From Haliea sp. (lineage in GTDB: Bacteria; Pseudomonadota; Gammaproteobacteria; Pseudomonadales; Halieaceae), in NCBI GenBank assembly GCA_002862985.1, contig PKCY01000141.1, positions 1 to 49,648 of the forward strand: DNA of 49,648 nt. Reading direction: 5' to 3'. Position numbers and translations under genes: made by a program. Shown piece by piece: positions 30,218 through 40,526 of the stretch. How positions within the stretch are numbered: position 1 is the stretch's first letter; every line of letters starts with the position of its first letter. The notes under the pieces are model-generated. The model was not told the DNA's origin and did not search any database. It worked only from the letters and a program-made list of their open reading frames with translations.

Positions 30218-31810
30218 TTAATCCACAGCCGGGGACCGCAGCTGCCCGAATTTGGTGCCCAGGAGAATAAGTCCGGCAAAATAAACGCCCACACCGACGA
30301 AACTAAGGCCGAGAATATTGAGAATCCGCCGATGCCAGTTCCAGTCCGACCAGACGGCTACTTCCGGCGTAATCCACCAAAGCACCGTGATCATACCCGC
30401 CACAGCCACCACCACACGCAGCAAAAACACCCCCCAGCCCGGCTGGAAGCGGTAGAAGCCCGCGCGCAAAAGTCCGCGCAATAGCAGCGCAGCATTGAGA
30501 ACAGCTGCCAGACTGGTCGCCAGCGCCAGCCCCACGTGCCCTATGTTCCACAACATCAGTGGCAGCACGAACAAAAAATTCATAACCATATTGGCAGCCA
30601 TCGCAACAATCCCATATTTCACAGGCGTTGCGATGTTCTTGCGCGCATAAAAGCCAGGAGCCAATACTTTAATCAGCATAAAGGCGACTAACCCCACACT
30701 GTAGGCTTGCAGGCTTAAAGCGGACATGGCGACATCTGCAGGGGTAAGGGCGCCGTGCTGAAAAAGGGTGATGAGGATCGGCTCTGCCAGCAACATCAAC
30801 GCCACCGCAGAAGGAAAGCCGACGAGCAGAACCAGGCGCATCGCCCAATCCAGGATGGCACTGAAGTGATCCTCGCGAGCCGCCGCACGGTGCACGGATA
30901 GATTAGGCAGAATGACAGTTGCAATGGCAATTCCGAATACACCCAGAGGCAGCTCTGCGAGTCGATCGGAGTAGTACAACCAGGAGATACTACCCGTGGG
31001 CAGGAAGGACGCCAGCACCGTATCCAACAACAAGTTGACCTGGCTAACTGAAACTCCGAATAGCGCCGGTACCATCAGCTTCAGAATACGCCGTACGCCT
31101 TTATCAGAGGTATCCCAAATCGGTCGCGGAAAAAGCTCCAGGCGGTAAAGAGAGGGAAATTGAAACAGCAACTGAATAATACCCGCAAACAGCACACCCC
31201 AGGCCAATGCGAATATCGGCTCATCAAACCATGGTGCGGCAACCAAGGCAGCAAAAATCAACGATAGATTCAGGAACACTGGTGTGAAAGCGGGAACGGC
31301 AAACCGTCCATAGCTATTGAGAATGGCGCCACAAAACCCCGTCATAGAGATGAGCATCAGGTACGGAAACGTAATTCGAATCATCTGTGAGGTGAGCTGA
31401 AATTTCTCGGGCTGACTGACAAAGCCCGGTGCGAAGATCATCGTCACCAGCGGCGCAGCGAGAATGAAGATCGCCGTAACCAGTAACAGCGAGCCACCCA
31501 AGACCCCGGCCACACGATTCACCAATGCTCTTACCGCGGCGATACTGCCCTGAGTCTTGTAGTCTGCCAATACAGGAATAAATGCCTGAGAAAAAGCACC
31601 TTCAGCAAAAAGGCGGCGCAAGAAATTGGGGATTTTAAATGCAACGAAAAAGGCGTCTGCAGTTTCAGCTGCTCCGAAAGCAGCCGCAATCACCACATCA
31701 CGTAACAGGCCCAAGACGCGAGACAGCATGGTCATACTGCCCACGACGGCACTGGACCGCAATAACCCTGGATTGGCTTGTTCGGGTGGGTTTACGTCAG
31801 GCTGTGTCAT
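30218..31810 (-). CDS. murJ: lipid II flippase MurJ
   Basis: MviN/MurJ family of the MOP superfamily: moves the peptidoglycan precursor lipid II across the inner membrane. 530 residues with about 14 hydrophobic helices. The N-terminal signature SSAVVGSMTMLSRVLGLLRDVVIAAAFG and FFVAFKIPNFLRRLFAEGAFSQAF carry the conserved arginines of the cavity. In Pseudomonas and E. coli relatives rpsT is often next to murJ/ribF; here nudF lies 26 bases upstream instead. Confidence 0.96.
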   Translation of the reverse strand: MTQPDVNPPEQANPGLLRSSAVVGSMTMLSRVLGLLRDVVIAAAFGAAETADAFFVAFKIPNFLRRLFAEGAFSQAFIPVLADYKTQGSIAAVRALVNRVAGVLGGSLLLVTAIFILAAPLVTMIFAPGFVSQPEKFQLTSQMIRITFPYLMLISMTGFCGAILNSYGRFAVPAFTPVFLNLSLIFAALVAAPWFDEPIFALAWGVLFAGIIQLLFQFPSLYRLELFPRPIWDTSDKGVRRILKLMVPALFGVSVSQVNLLLDTVLASFLPTGSISWLYYSDRLAELPLGVFGIAIATVILPNLSVHRAAAREDHFSAILDWAMRLVLLVGFPSAVALMLLAEPILITLFQHGALTPADVAMSALSLQAYSVGLVAFMLIKVLAPGFYARKNIATPVKYGIVAMAANMVMNFLFVLPLMLWNIGHVGLALATSLAAVLNAALLLRGLLRAGFYRFQPGWGVFLLRVVVAVAGMITVLWWITPEVAVWSDWNWHRRILNILGLSFVGVGVYFAGLILLGTKFGQLRSPAVD

Positions 31811-31836
31811 GCAAAATCAAGTGCCGGCGAAAAGCC

Positions 31837-32454
31837 TCAGCACCAGCGCTCTCGCAATTTTTCACCGTGAATGTGTAACCACTGCAACGCGATCAGCGTA
31901 TGGCCATTGGGAATGCGATCTTGGGCGAGCATTTGCAAGGCGTCGCTGCGTGCTACCGAGTGCACTAAAATATCCTCGCCTTCCTCCTCCAGTCCATGAA
32001 AACCCCCAATCGAGGCTTTACTTACTCGACCACAAAATAGTCGAACCTGCTCCGAACAGGCCCCCGCGCTAGGAAATACCGTGGCAATGGGAACCAAATC
32101 TGACAACTCGCAGGCGGCCTCTTCCATAGCCTCTCGGTGGACGACATCTTCATCACTTTCACTGGGTTCCACTACGCCGGCAATCAACTCCAACATCCAG
32201 GGACTATCATCGCCACGCATCGCGCCGGGGCGAAATTGCTCAATCAACACCAAGCTGTCTGTCACCGGGTCATACGGAAGAACACCGACAGCATCACCGC
32301 GCTCAAACACCTCCCGCGTCACCGGGTCACTCCAACCACCGGCGAAACGCTTGTGCTGTAGCGTCAATTTACGCATGGCGTAGTGCCCTGACCATACAAT
32401 CTGGCTCTCGAGTACACGGACATCCTGTGACCCAAATGTAGGCTCTTGTGACAC
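31837..32454 (-). CDS. nudF: NUDIX hydrolase, probably ADP-ribose pyrophosphatase
   Basis: Likely splits ADP-ribose to AMP and ribose-5-phosphate. The Nudix box reads GVVEPSESDEDVVHREAMEEAA: the REx2EE metal ligands are intact but the usual Gly after EEx is Ala, and the Gly before GE is Ser. Other family marks are YDPVTDSLVLIEQFR and the AGACSE segment. 205 residues. The GTG start shares one base with the pyrB TAG stop (TAGTG), so it is translationally coupled to pyrB. In E. coli nudF sits near parE instead. Confidence 0.85.
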   Translation of the reverse strand: MSQEPTFGSQDVRVLESQIVWSGHYAMRKLTLQHKRFAGGWSDPVTREVFERGDAVGVLPYDPVTDSLVLIEQFRPGAMRGDDSPWMLELIAGVVEPSESDEDVVHREAMEEAACELSDLVPIATVFPSAGACSEQVRLFCGRVSKASIGGFHGLEEEGEDILVHSVARSDALQMLAQDRIPNGHTLIALQWLHIHGEKLRERWC

Positions 32455-33467
32455 TAGAAGCGGCCGCCTGTATACCAGTTAACATCGCGCGCATGCTTAT
32501 CGACCTGATCCACTACATCCAGAATCAAGGCAAACAATGCCATTCTTACCAATATTCCGTTATCCGCCTGTCGGAAAATCGCAAGATTAGGATTGTCATT
32601 CAGGTCGTCATCCAGCTCCCTGGCATGCTCTCTGGAGTCCCTTGGCAGGGGGTGCATGATGACTGTGTTTGGTTCGCAGTGATGGGTATAAATGCTCTGG
32701 TTCAGGCGGAACCGGCCGCGATAGATATCCGCCTCTTCCTGAGAGCTGAAGCGCTCCTCCTGAATGCGGGTAGAATACACAATATCCACGTGCGCGATAC
32801 TCTCCTCCAACCGGTCAGACTCAAGCACCTTGTGCCCTGTGCTGCGCAGCCGCTCTACAATCTCTGGTGGCATCTGCAGCGCCTGAGGTGCCACCAGCAC
32901 GATCTGCACACCTTTAAATGCACATAAGAGCTTGCACAGGGAATGAACTGTTCGTCCATAGCGCAGATCCCCCACCATGGCGATGCGCAACTGATCCACC
33001 GTGCGTCCGCTAGCGGCGATTTCACTGCGGATGGTGTAAAGATCCAACAAGGCCTGACTGGGATGCTCGTTACTACCATCACCCCCGTTGATCACCGGCA
33101 CCCGACTGGCGGCTGCGAACTCACCTACTGATCCAACCTCCGGATGGCGCATGGCAATTACATCCGAGTAGCCACTTAACACCCTGGCGGTATCGTAAAG
33201 AGATTCCCCCTTGGCAATCGCAGAATTCTCAAAACCTGTGGTTTCCCGCACCTCCCCTCCAAGCAAGTTGAAAGCGCTGCCAAAACTAACGCGGGTTCTG
33301 GTACTGGGTTCGAAAAACATGGAACCGAGAATGGCCCCATCGAGCACGCCCGTCACACGACGGCGATGGGCGTAGGGCTGCATACGATCGGCAACGGAGA
33401 ATATGCGTTCAACATCGTCCCGCTCAAACTGCTGGACTGAGAGGATATGGCTGCCGGAAAACTGCAC
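32454..33467 (-). CDS. pyrB: aspartate carbamoyltransferase
   Basis: Joins carbamoyl phosphate and aspartate in pyrimidine synthesis. Motifs: FEPSTRTRVSFGSAF (carbamoyl phosphate site), HPSQALLDLYTI, and MHPLPR followed by RQADNGILVRMALF. It resembles the Shewanella/marine type (FSGSHILSVQQFERDD) rather than the Pseudomonas PyrB that pairs with an inactive PyrC. No pyrI was seen next to it. GTG 33467 is favoured: AGGAGAG seven bases upstream, and a start MQFSGSHIL fits the family. The track start at 33491 adds eight residues. A perfect TATAAT lies about 50 bases upstream. Confidence 0.93.
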   Translation of the reverse strand: MQFSGSHILSVQQFERDDVERIFSVADRMQPYAHRRRVTGVLDGAILGSMFFEPSTRTRVSFGSAFNLLGGEVRETTGFENSAIAKGESLYDTARVLSGYSDVIAMRHPEVGSVGEFAAASRVPVINGGDGSNEHPSQALLDLYTIRSEIAASGRTVDQLRIAMVGDLRYGRTVHSLCKLLCAFKGVQIVLVAPQALQMPPEIVERLRSTGHKVLESDRLEESIAHVDIVYSTRIQEERFSSQEEADIYRGRFRLNQSIYTHHCEPNTVIMHPLPRDSREHARELDDDLNDNPNLAIFRQADNGILVRMALFALILDVVDQVDKHARDVNWYTGGRF

Positions 33468-33517
33468 GCGGGTTCTCTCCTGGACTGGCACTAAAATGTG
33501 CTGTTATTACGCCGGTT

Positions 33518-33523
33518 ATTATA
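33518..33523 (-). promoter_or_regulatory. possible -10 of the pyrB promoter
   Basis: Perfect minus-strand TATAAT between sbcB and pyrB, giving a 5' UTR of about 44 bases. No good -35 at 16-18 bases, so an activator or another promoter type may be involved. I saw no pyrimidine-type attenuator hairpin. Confidence 0.35.
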
Positions 33524-33577
33524 AGGGTGACACGCGCTTCTGCCCATGTGCGTAATACCAAATAAATCGCTGACCGG

Positions 33578-35026
33578 TCAGGCCAACAGCGTATCTGCGT
33601 AGTCCAGTAGTTGCTCGAGCAATCCCCGCTGGGCCTCGGTAATGTCATTGCCAGCCATGAGCGTTTCGATCTCTACATGAAATTCCTCCATGCAGAAATC
33701 GGCTTCGGATCGCGCTTCAGTAAGCCTTTCGTAGCGAAACTCTTCCCATATGCCGTACTCCTGGGGCGTCAGACTCTCTAGATAGTTGCGCGCCCTATAA
33801 CGAAATAACATCTCCGGCAATCGCTGATCCTCAAATACAAAGCTCCCGGTGGCCAGCTCCTCACTGCTCTGCATCCGAACCTGTTCTATTACCTGCTTAT
33901 CGGCCGCACTGAAAAACCCGCCACTGTACAACATCAAATCAGGGTCGGCAGGAGTCTCAAATCGACGTCCCTCATAGATCGATTGAATCTTACGGCTAAA
34001 TCCTGACGCATCGCGCTCACGATATCCGCGCAGCTCTTGCAAATGCTTGCGGCACTCCCGGCCATTGATACCCAGTCTTTGCGCAGTCTCCGGATCCGCC
34101 ATCTTGGGTGTGAGTAGAATCGGACAGCGATTGATATGGACTGTTTTTAGACCTACTCTTTCAGTGCCCGGTGGGAGATCCTCGGTACGTGTATAGAGTA
34201 ATTTCTGCAGCTGCTGAGGTTCCAGATCGAACAATATTTGCGGATTGGCACTCAGGTCGAAGCAAATAATTTCATTGCGATTTTTGGGGTGCACCACGAG
34301 CGGAACCACCAGCGCGATGTTGTGGCGCTGAGCGCCGAACATCCCAGATACATGCAGCAGAGGTTTCATTCCCTCAATATCCATTTGCGCCAACACACTA
34401 CGCTTATCCCGGTTGCCTAAAACATAATTATACAAACGCGGCTGCCGCTCTTTGATCAGTCGGGTAAGTGCGATCGTGGCATGAACATCTGAGAGCGCGT
34501 CATGGGCTGATTCATGATTGATACCATTCGCGCTGGTCAGATCTTCAAGACGAAAGCTTGGCAGCCCATCTTCCCTGAGTGGCCACTCGATACCTTCCGG
34601 TCGCAGTGCGAAGGTAGTGCGGACCATATCGATAATATCCCAGCGGGAATTGCCGTTCTGCCACTCCCTTGCATAGGGGTCAAAGAAATTTCGATAGAGT
34701 GTATGGCGGGTAAACTCGTCATCAAAACGCAGTGAGTTATAGCCCACACCGCAGGTTCCGGGAAGGGCCAATTCCTCGTGAATTCGGGCGATAAATTCGC
34801 GCTCGGGCAAACCCTCGGCGAGTGCTTTCTGCGGCGTAATACCGGTCACCAGGCAAGCCTGTGGGTGCGGCAAAAAATCGTTGGCAGGACGGCAATAAAT
34901 GACCAGCGGGTCACCGATAACATTCAACTGCGCATCTGTTCTCAGGCCGGCAAACTGCACTGGTCTGTCGCGGGACGGATTAACGCCGAACGTTTCATAA
35001 TCGTGCCAGTAAAATGTATCAGGCAA
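33578..35026 (-). CDS. sbcB: exodeoxyribonuclease I
   Basis: 3'-5' single-strand DNA exonuclease of the DEDD family, used in mismatch repair and recombination. Exo I motif FYWHDYETFGVNPSRD with the first Asp/Glu pair, exo II GYNSLRFDDEFTRHTLYRNF, exo III HDALSDVHATIALT. An SH3-like and a C-terminal helical domain follow, giving 482 residues (E. coli 475). TTG 35026 (MPDTFYWHDYETFG) is chosen. The upstream 29 residues of the ORF are out-of-frame fumarase sequence. It overlaps the fum stop by 8 bases, so it is probably coupled to fum. Confidence 0.92.
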   Translation of the reverse strand: MPDTFYWHDYETFGVNPSRDRPVQFAGLRTDAQLNVIGDPLVIYCRPANDFLPHPQACLVTGITPQKALAEGLPEREFIARIHEELALPGTCGVGYNSLRFDDEFTRHTLYRNFFDPYAREWQNGNSRWDIIDMVRTTFALRPEGIEWPLREDGLPSFRLEDLTSANGINHESAHDALSDVHATIALTRLIKERQPRLYNYVLGNRDKRSVLAQMDIEGMKPLLHVSGMFGAQRHNIALVVPLVVHPKNRNEIICFDLSANPQILFDLEPQQLQKLLYTRTEDLPPGTERVGLKTVHINRCPILLTPKMADPETAQRLGINGRECRKHLQELRGYRERDASGFSRKIQSIYEGRRFETPADPDLMLYSGGFFSAADKQVIEQVRMQSSEELATGSFVFEDQRLPEMLFRYRARNYLESLTPQEYGIWEEFRYERLTEARSEADFCMEEFHVEIETLMAGNDITEAQRGLLEQLLDYADTLLA

Positions 35027-36542
35027 CGTCGATAGCCTGCGCTGCGATCTTCTCCCGCCAAATCTTCGGCCCGATTTCATGCACCGAGGCGCCGTTAACA
35101 TCGACCGCCACACTGACAGGCATATCCTTTACTTCAAATTCATAGATTGCCTCCATGCCCAATTCAGGAAAAGCGACTACCCTGGCAGAAGTAATCGCCT
35201 TGGACACAAGATAGGCCGCACCACCTACAGCCATCAGGTAGACCGCTCTGTGCTTCTTTATTGCCGCAACGCCAACGGGCCCGCGTTCGGCCTTACCAAT
35301 CATTCCCAACAAGCCGGTCTGTTCAAGAATAAAGTCGGTGAATTTGTCCATGCGTGTGGAGGTGGTCGGACCAGCAGGGCCCATAACCTCATCCCGCACC
35401 GGGTCGACCGGACCCACGTAGTAGATGAAGCGGCCTTTGAGATCAACCTCAGGCGGTAACCCCTCACCACTTTCGATCAACTCCTTCATCTTCTTGTGCG
35501 CCGCATCGCGCCCGGTCAACATCTTGCCGGACAGCAGCAGTGTATCCCCCGGCTGCCACTGGGACGCCTCCTCACGGGTCACTGAATCGAGATTAATGCG
35601 CCGCACATTCTCACCGACTTCCCAGGTGATGTCCGGCCAGTCATCGAGATCCGGGGGCGTCTGCAGTGAAGGACCCGAACCGTCCAACACGAAGTGCGCA
35701 TGACGTGTGGCGGCGCAGTTGGGAATCATGGCCACCGGCAGTGAGGCCGCATGCGTGGGATAGTCTTTGATTTTCACATCCATAACGGTGGTGAGGCCAC
35801 CGAGACCCTGAGCGCCGATACCCAGCTTGTTGACCTCTTCCATAATCTCAAGGCGCAGTTCCTCCACACGATTGGATGCGCCACGCTTGCGTAAATCGTG
35901 GATGTCGATAGGGTCCATCAATGCTTCTTTGGCCATGACTGCCGCTTTTTCTGCCGTACCCCCAATTCCTATACCCAGCATACCCGGCGGGCACCAGCCG
36001 GCGCCCATAGTCGGAATGGTTTTCACCACCCAGTCCACAATACTATCGGAGGGGTTCAGCATGGCCAATTTGGACTTATTTTCCGAGCCGCCGCCCTTGG
36101 CTGCCACCTGCACATCAAGCGTGTCACCGGGTATGACCTCCATATGAATCACGGCCGGAGTATTGTCCTTGGTATTGCGGCGCGCCCCAGCGGGGTCTTC
36201 CAGAATGGATGCACGCAGGACGTTATCCGGATGAGTATAGGCGCGGCGAACGCCCTCATTCACCATATCTGCAACCGATATTTCCGCATCCCATTGGACA
36301 TCCATACCAATTTTAAGAAACACGGTCACAATGCCCGTATCCTGGCATATGGGCCGATGGCCCTGGGCACACATGCGTGAATTGATCAAAATTTGTGCCA
36401 TGGCATCCCGAGCGGCGGGGTTTTGCTCCCGCTCATAGGCCTCATTCACGGCTTTGACGAAGTCGAGGGGATGGTAGTAGGAAATAAACTGCAGGGCATC
36501 GGCAACGCTATCGATAAAGTCGTCTTGTCGAATGACGGTCAT
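35019..36542 (-). CDS. fumA: class I fumarate hydratase (Fe-S dependent)
   Basis: Interconverts fumarate and malate in the TCA cycle with an oxygen-sensitive 4Fe-4S cluster. Alpha region with HRPICQDTGIVTVF (cluster Cys66), AAKGGGSENKSKLAML, AGWCPPGMLGIGIGGT and IPNCAATRHAHF. Beta region with GPTTSTRMDKFTDF and GKAERGP. 507 residues, near-complete fused class I enzyme. ATG 36542 has AAGGA eight bases upstream. It is followed by sbcB with an 8-base overlap. Which E. coli paralogue name applies (fumA or fumB) cannot be told. Confidence 0.94.
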   Translation of the reverse strand: MTVIRQDDFIDSVADALQFISYYHPLDFVKAVNEAYEREQNPAARDAMAQILINSRMCAQGHRPICQDTGIVTVFLKIGMDVQWDAEISVADMVNEGVRRAYTHPDNVLRASILEDPAGARRNTKDNTPAVIHMEVIPGDTLDVQVAAKGGGSENKSKLAMLNPSDSIVDWVVKTIPTMGAGWCPPGMLGIGIGGTAEKAAVMAKEALMDPIDIHDLRKRGASNRVEELRLEIMEEVNKLGIGAQGLGGLTTVMDVKIKDYPTHAASLPVAMIPNCAATRHAHFVLDGSGPSLQTPPDLDDWPDITWEVGENVRRINLDSVTREEASQWQPGDTLLLSGKMLTGRDAAHKKMKELIESGEGLPPEVDLKGRFIYYVGPVDPVRDEVMGPAGPTTSTRMDKFTDFILEQTGLLGMIGKAERGPVGVAAIKKHRAVYLMAVGGAAYLVSKAITSARVVAFPELGMEAIYEFEVKDMPVSVAVDVNGASVHEIGPKIWREKIAAQAIDVA

Positions 36543-36652
36543 GTGGCGAATCCTTGTACTGTACTAGTGGAAAAACAGATTGAATAATGGTGCAGGCTTA
36601 CGCGCTATAAGATCGGTGTCAAAAACAGTCAGGGCCTGGTTGATTGCCCATT

Positions 36653-37423
36653 TTAAGGAGTACTCTGCATCGACCGTACCGTAGCCTGCAATTCACTCAA
36701 GCTGGTGTTAACCTGCCGCCGAAAAGCATTTACCGAACCCACCCATTCCTCACTGCCCTGCACCCGCTTATCGAGCTTCGCCAACTGCAAATTAATCGCA
36801 TTCAGTGCATCGGCAACACGCTCTACTTCCGCCTGATTGGCCTTCGCGCTAGCCATTAGGCGGGACAGGTCCCCCGCCACGCTCTTCAGTTTGGCGATAT
36901 CACCCGAGACATTTTTTAATTCGGACTGGGTCTCAGCTACTGAGCCTTCAATGCTATTGAGACTTTTGCCCTGACGACTGCTAGCTGACTCCAGCTTGTC
37001 CAGACGCTCTTTAGACTGCTTCCAGACATTATCCCAAAGCTTACGTACTTCCGACTCGAGTTCCCCAATCTTTACCGCCTGCACGGCCGCACTCTGGTTC
37101 ATACCCTCATCGGTGTCAGACAACCTGGCCTCGAGATCGCCGATACGGGAGGCATAGCTCTCCACCTGGTCACTCGTCTGTTGCAATTGCGACTGCAATT
37201 GCCAGGCCCAGACACACGCTACCATGGCGACAACCAGGGCAAACGTCATCACAAACCGGGCCAACACACCAGAACCGGCTATCGGCGAAGGTGGGGGTCT
37301 TTTCCCATTACCGGTGATCCGGCTTCGCTCACCGCTGCCAGCTTTGGTTTTGCTGCTGCGCCGGGGCTCACCGTCGCGCGTCGGGACAATGGCGGGAATA
37401 TGGTCGAGATCGTCTTGTGACAT
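36653..37423 (-). CDS. single-pass membrane protein with long coiled coil, unknown function
   Basis: 256 residues, not recognised. Residues 1-50 are polar and basic, presumably cytoplasmic. One transmembrane helix (VLARFVMTFALVVAMVACVWAW, about 53-75) comes next. Residues 76-245 are almost entirely helical with heptad-like leucines and many Glu/Lys/Ser (LQSQLQQTSDQVESYASRIGDLEARL; LNSIEGSVAETQSELKNVSGDIAKLKSVAGDLSRL), a periplasmic coiled coil by topology. It is 110 bases upstream of fum on the same strand. The layout resembles cell-envelope or divisome scaffolds, but nothing in the sequence proves such a role. Confidence 0.7.
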   Translation of the reverse strand: MSQDDLDHIPAIVPTRDGEPRRSSKTKAGSGERSRITGNGKRPPPSPIAGSGVLARFVMTFALVVAMVACVWAWQLQSQLQQTSDQVESYASRIGDLEARLSDTDEGMNQSAAVQAVKIGELESEVRKLWDNVWKQSKERLDKLESASSRQGKSLNSIEGSVAETQSELKNVSGDIAKLKSVAGDLSRLMASAKANQAEVERVADALNAINLQLAKLDKRVQGSEEWVGSVNAFRRQVNTSLSELQATVRSMQSTP

Positions 37424-37483
37424 GGGACTTCACTTGGCTAGCGTTGGGCACAATTATACCCGTGGTCCGCCGGCGCTGAATAC

Positions 37484-37505
37484 AAAAAAGCCGGGAAAAC
37501 CCGGC
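37484..37505 (-). terminator. rho-independent terminator of the PuuD-like gene
   Basis: The minus strand reads GCCGGG-TTTT-CCCGGC followed by TTTTTT, about 20 bases after the stop of the DUF989 gene. Confidence 0.9.
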
Positions 37506-37526
37506 CTTGTTGTCAATCCAGTTCAA

Positions 37527-38147
37527 TCACACAAAAGCGAGTATTGCCCACAGCAGCGCGGTCAAACCCAGGCTGCAGTGAATGACGCCCTTGACACTGG
37601 CCATAGGACCGACTTTGCCAAAAATAGCGTTAAGCTCAAGCAGCACAATAATAGCAAGACACAGGTAAATGCCGTTGTTGCTCACGTCTGCTATGTACAA
37701 GTTCTTGGACCCCAACATACCAAAGAGCATCGGCGCAGAAAACAGGGTGTTGGTGCGCGATGCCAGACCAGCTTTGGCAGCACTGGAGGGACCGTCCCCT
37801 TCCTTCAGACCCAGGACCACTTTTTGCTTGGGCCAGATAATCAGCCACACGTTAAGAAACATGAAAGTGCCGGCTAAAGCACCAATGCTGATCAGCGGCA
37901 TACCCATGAAATTCGTTGTAGCACCAACCTGATGTAACAGGATGAGACCGGTGAGGAAAGTAAACATTGCGCCCCAGCGGAACCACCACAGTGCTCTAGG
38001 AGCAAGTTTCTTCATCGCGTCGGCTTTGGCATCCGCTTCGGCTTCCTTGAAATACTCCGTTTGTACAAAGTTAAAATAGTAAAGCATCCCTATCCAGACA
38101 ATCCCGAATAAGACATGCGCAAACCTGAAGATAAATTCGAGAACCAT
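37527..38147 (-). CDS. PuuD-like (DUF989) integral membrane protein
   Basis: 206 residues with about four to five transmembrane helices (FIFRFAHVLFGIVWIGMLYYFNFVQ; WWFRWGAMFTFLTGLILL; LISIGALAGTFMFLNVWLIIWP; GIYLCLAIIVLLEL; CSLGLTALLWAILAFV). The pattern HVLFGIVWIGMLYY, the early charged loop FKEAEADAKADAMKKLAPRALWWFRWGA and WLIIWPKQ match the membrane domain of PuuD urate hydroxylases, here without the cytochrome c domain. Relatives are sometimes mislabelled as antitermination protein NusG in databases. Function is unknown. The conserved His residues could bind haem. AGGAGAG precedes ATG 38147. Confidence 0.65.
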   Translation of the reverse strand: MVLEFIFRFAHVLFGIVWIGMLYYFNFVQTEYFKEAEADAKADAMKKLAPRALWWFRWGAMFTFLTGLILLHQVGATTNFMGMPLISIGALAGTFMFLNVWLIIWPKQKVVLGLKEGDGPSSAAKAGLASRTNTLFSAPMLFGMLGSKNLYIADVSNNGIYLCLAIIVLLELNAIFGKVGPMASVKGVIHCSLGLTALLWAILAFV

Positions 38148-38246
38148 GACTCTCTCCTGTTGTTATAAATGGAAAACACTATTGTACCTAAAAGTGCTCG
38201 TATAACCCTACTAGTATTAAGTGAAAGTCGGCTTTTTCCGCAAATC

Positions 38247-38274
38247 AAAAAAAACCCCACCAGAAGGTGGGGTT
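38247..38274 (-). terminator. rho-independent terminator of groESL
   Basis: The minus strand reads AACCCCACC-TTCT-GGTGGGGTT followed by a run of T, about 25 bases after the groEL stop. Confidence 0.93.
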
Positions 38275-38298
38275 GTCGTCAACGCTATCGGTTTGGGC

Positions 38299-39978
<1,680 letters not shown>

Positions 39979-40026
39979 TTAGATGTTAATCAATTTTTAA
40001 CTTGTGAGACTCGACTGCCAGTGGTC

Positions 40027-40317
40027 CTAATCGACCACGGCGAAGATTTCGCTCTCACCCATAATGATCAGTTCTTCACCATCGACCTCGATGGTGTTGC
40101 TGCCGGCGTACTGGCCGAATACAACTGTATCGCCAACTTTCACAGCCAGCGCTCGCAATTCACCGCTATCGAGCACCTTGCCGTCGCCTATGGCGATAAC
40201 TTCGCCCTGGTTGGGCTTCTCTTTGGCGGAACCGGGCAGCAAGATGCCGCCTGCAGTAGTTTCCTCTTCTTCCTTGCGACGAACGACCACACGGTCGTAC
40301 AGCGGACGGATTTTCAT
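40027..40317 (-). CDS. groS: 10 kDa co-chaperonin GroES
   Basis: Heptameric lid for GroEL. 96 residues starting [14 protein letters not shown]. The start at 40317 is chosen because GGAGAG lies eight bases upstream and 96 residues is normal; the track start at 40341 adds eight alien residues. The mobile loop [16 protein letters not shown] binds GroEL. Regulated by the CIRCE element and sigma-32 type promoter directly upstream. Confidence 0.97.
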   Translation of the reverse strand: MKIRPLYDRVVVRRKEEEETTAGGILLPGSAKEKPNQGEVIAIGDGKVLDSGELRALAVKVGDTVVFGQYAGSNTIEVDGEELIIMGESEIFAVVD

Positions 40318-40377
40318 TTGTGTAACTCTCCAAAGTGACAATGTTATATGGGCCCCTGGAAGGGGGTTAGCATGCTT

Positions 40378-40404
40378 AATTGGGGCGCAAAATCGGATTT
40401 CAAG
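40378..40404 (-). promoter_or_regulatory. sigma-32 type promoter of groESL
   Basis: Minus strand CTTGAAA, 12-base spacer, CCCCAATT: both boxes match the RpoH consensus. It begins 6 bases downstream of the CIRCE repeat. Confidence 0.75.
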
Positions 40405-40410
40405 GTCTAA

Positions 40411-40437
40411 TTAGCACTCTTTTCAAGAGAGTGCTAA
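40411..40437 (-). promoter_or_regulatory. CIRCE operator (HrcA binding site)
   Basis: TTAGCACTC-N9-GAGTGCTAA, a perfect match in both arms and spacer length. HrcA represses groESL through this site in many bacteria. It sits just upstream of the sigma-32 type promoter, pointing to double heat-shock control. hrcA is not in the window. Confidence 0.95.
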
Positions 40438-40526
40438 TTCTAGTCAGGATTACAGTGGAGTCAAGGGCGAGGCGGTGAACTGAGAAGATCAGGAATGTAA
40501 GACTTCTTTACTAAATTTTCAATTAC

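Noticed and set aside
31811-31836. rpsT next to murJ
   Set aside because: Expected from relatives, but the gap is only 26 bases and nudF occupies the flank.
33570-33581. Perfect palindrome CTGACCGGTCAG at the sbcB stop
   Set aside because: Twelve bases overlapping a stop codon with no T-run; too short to claim as a terminator or binding site.
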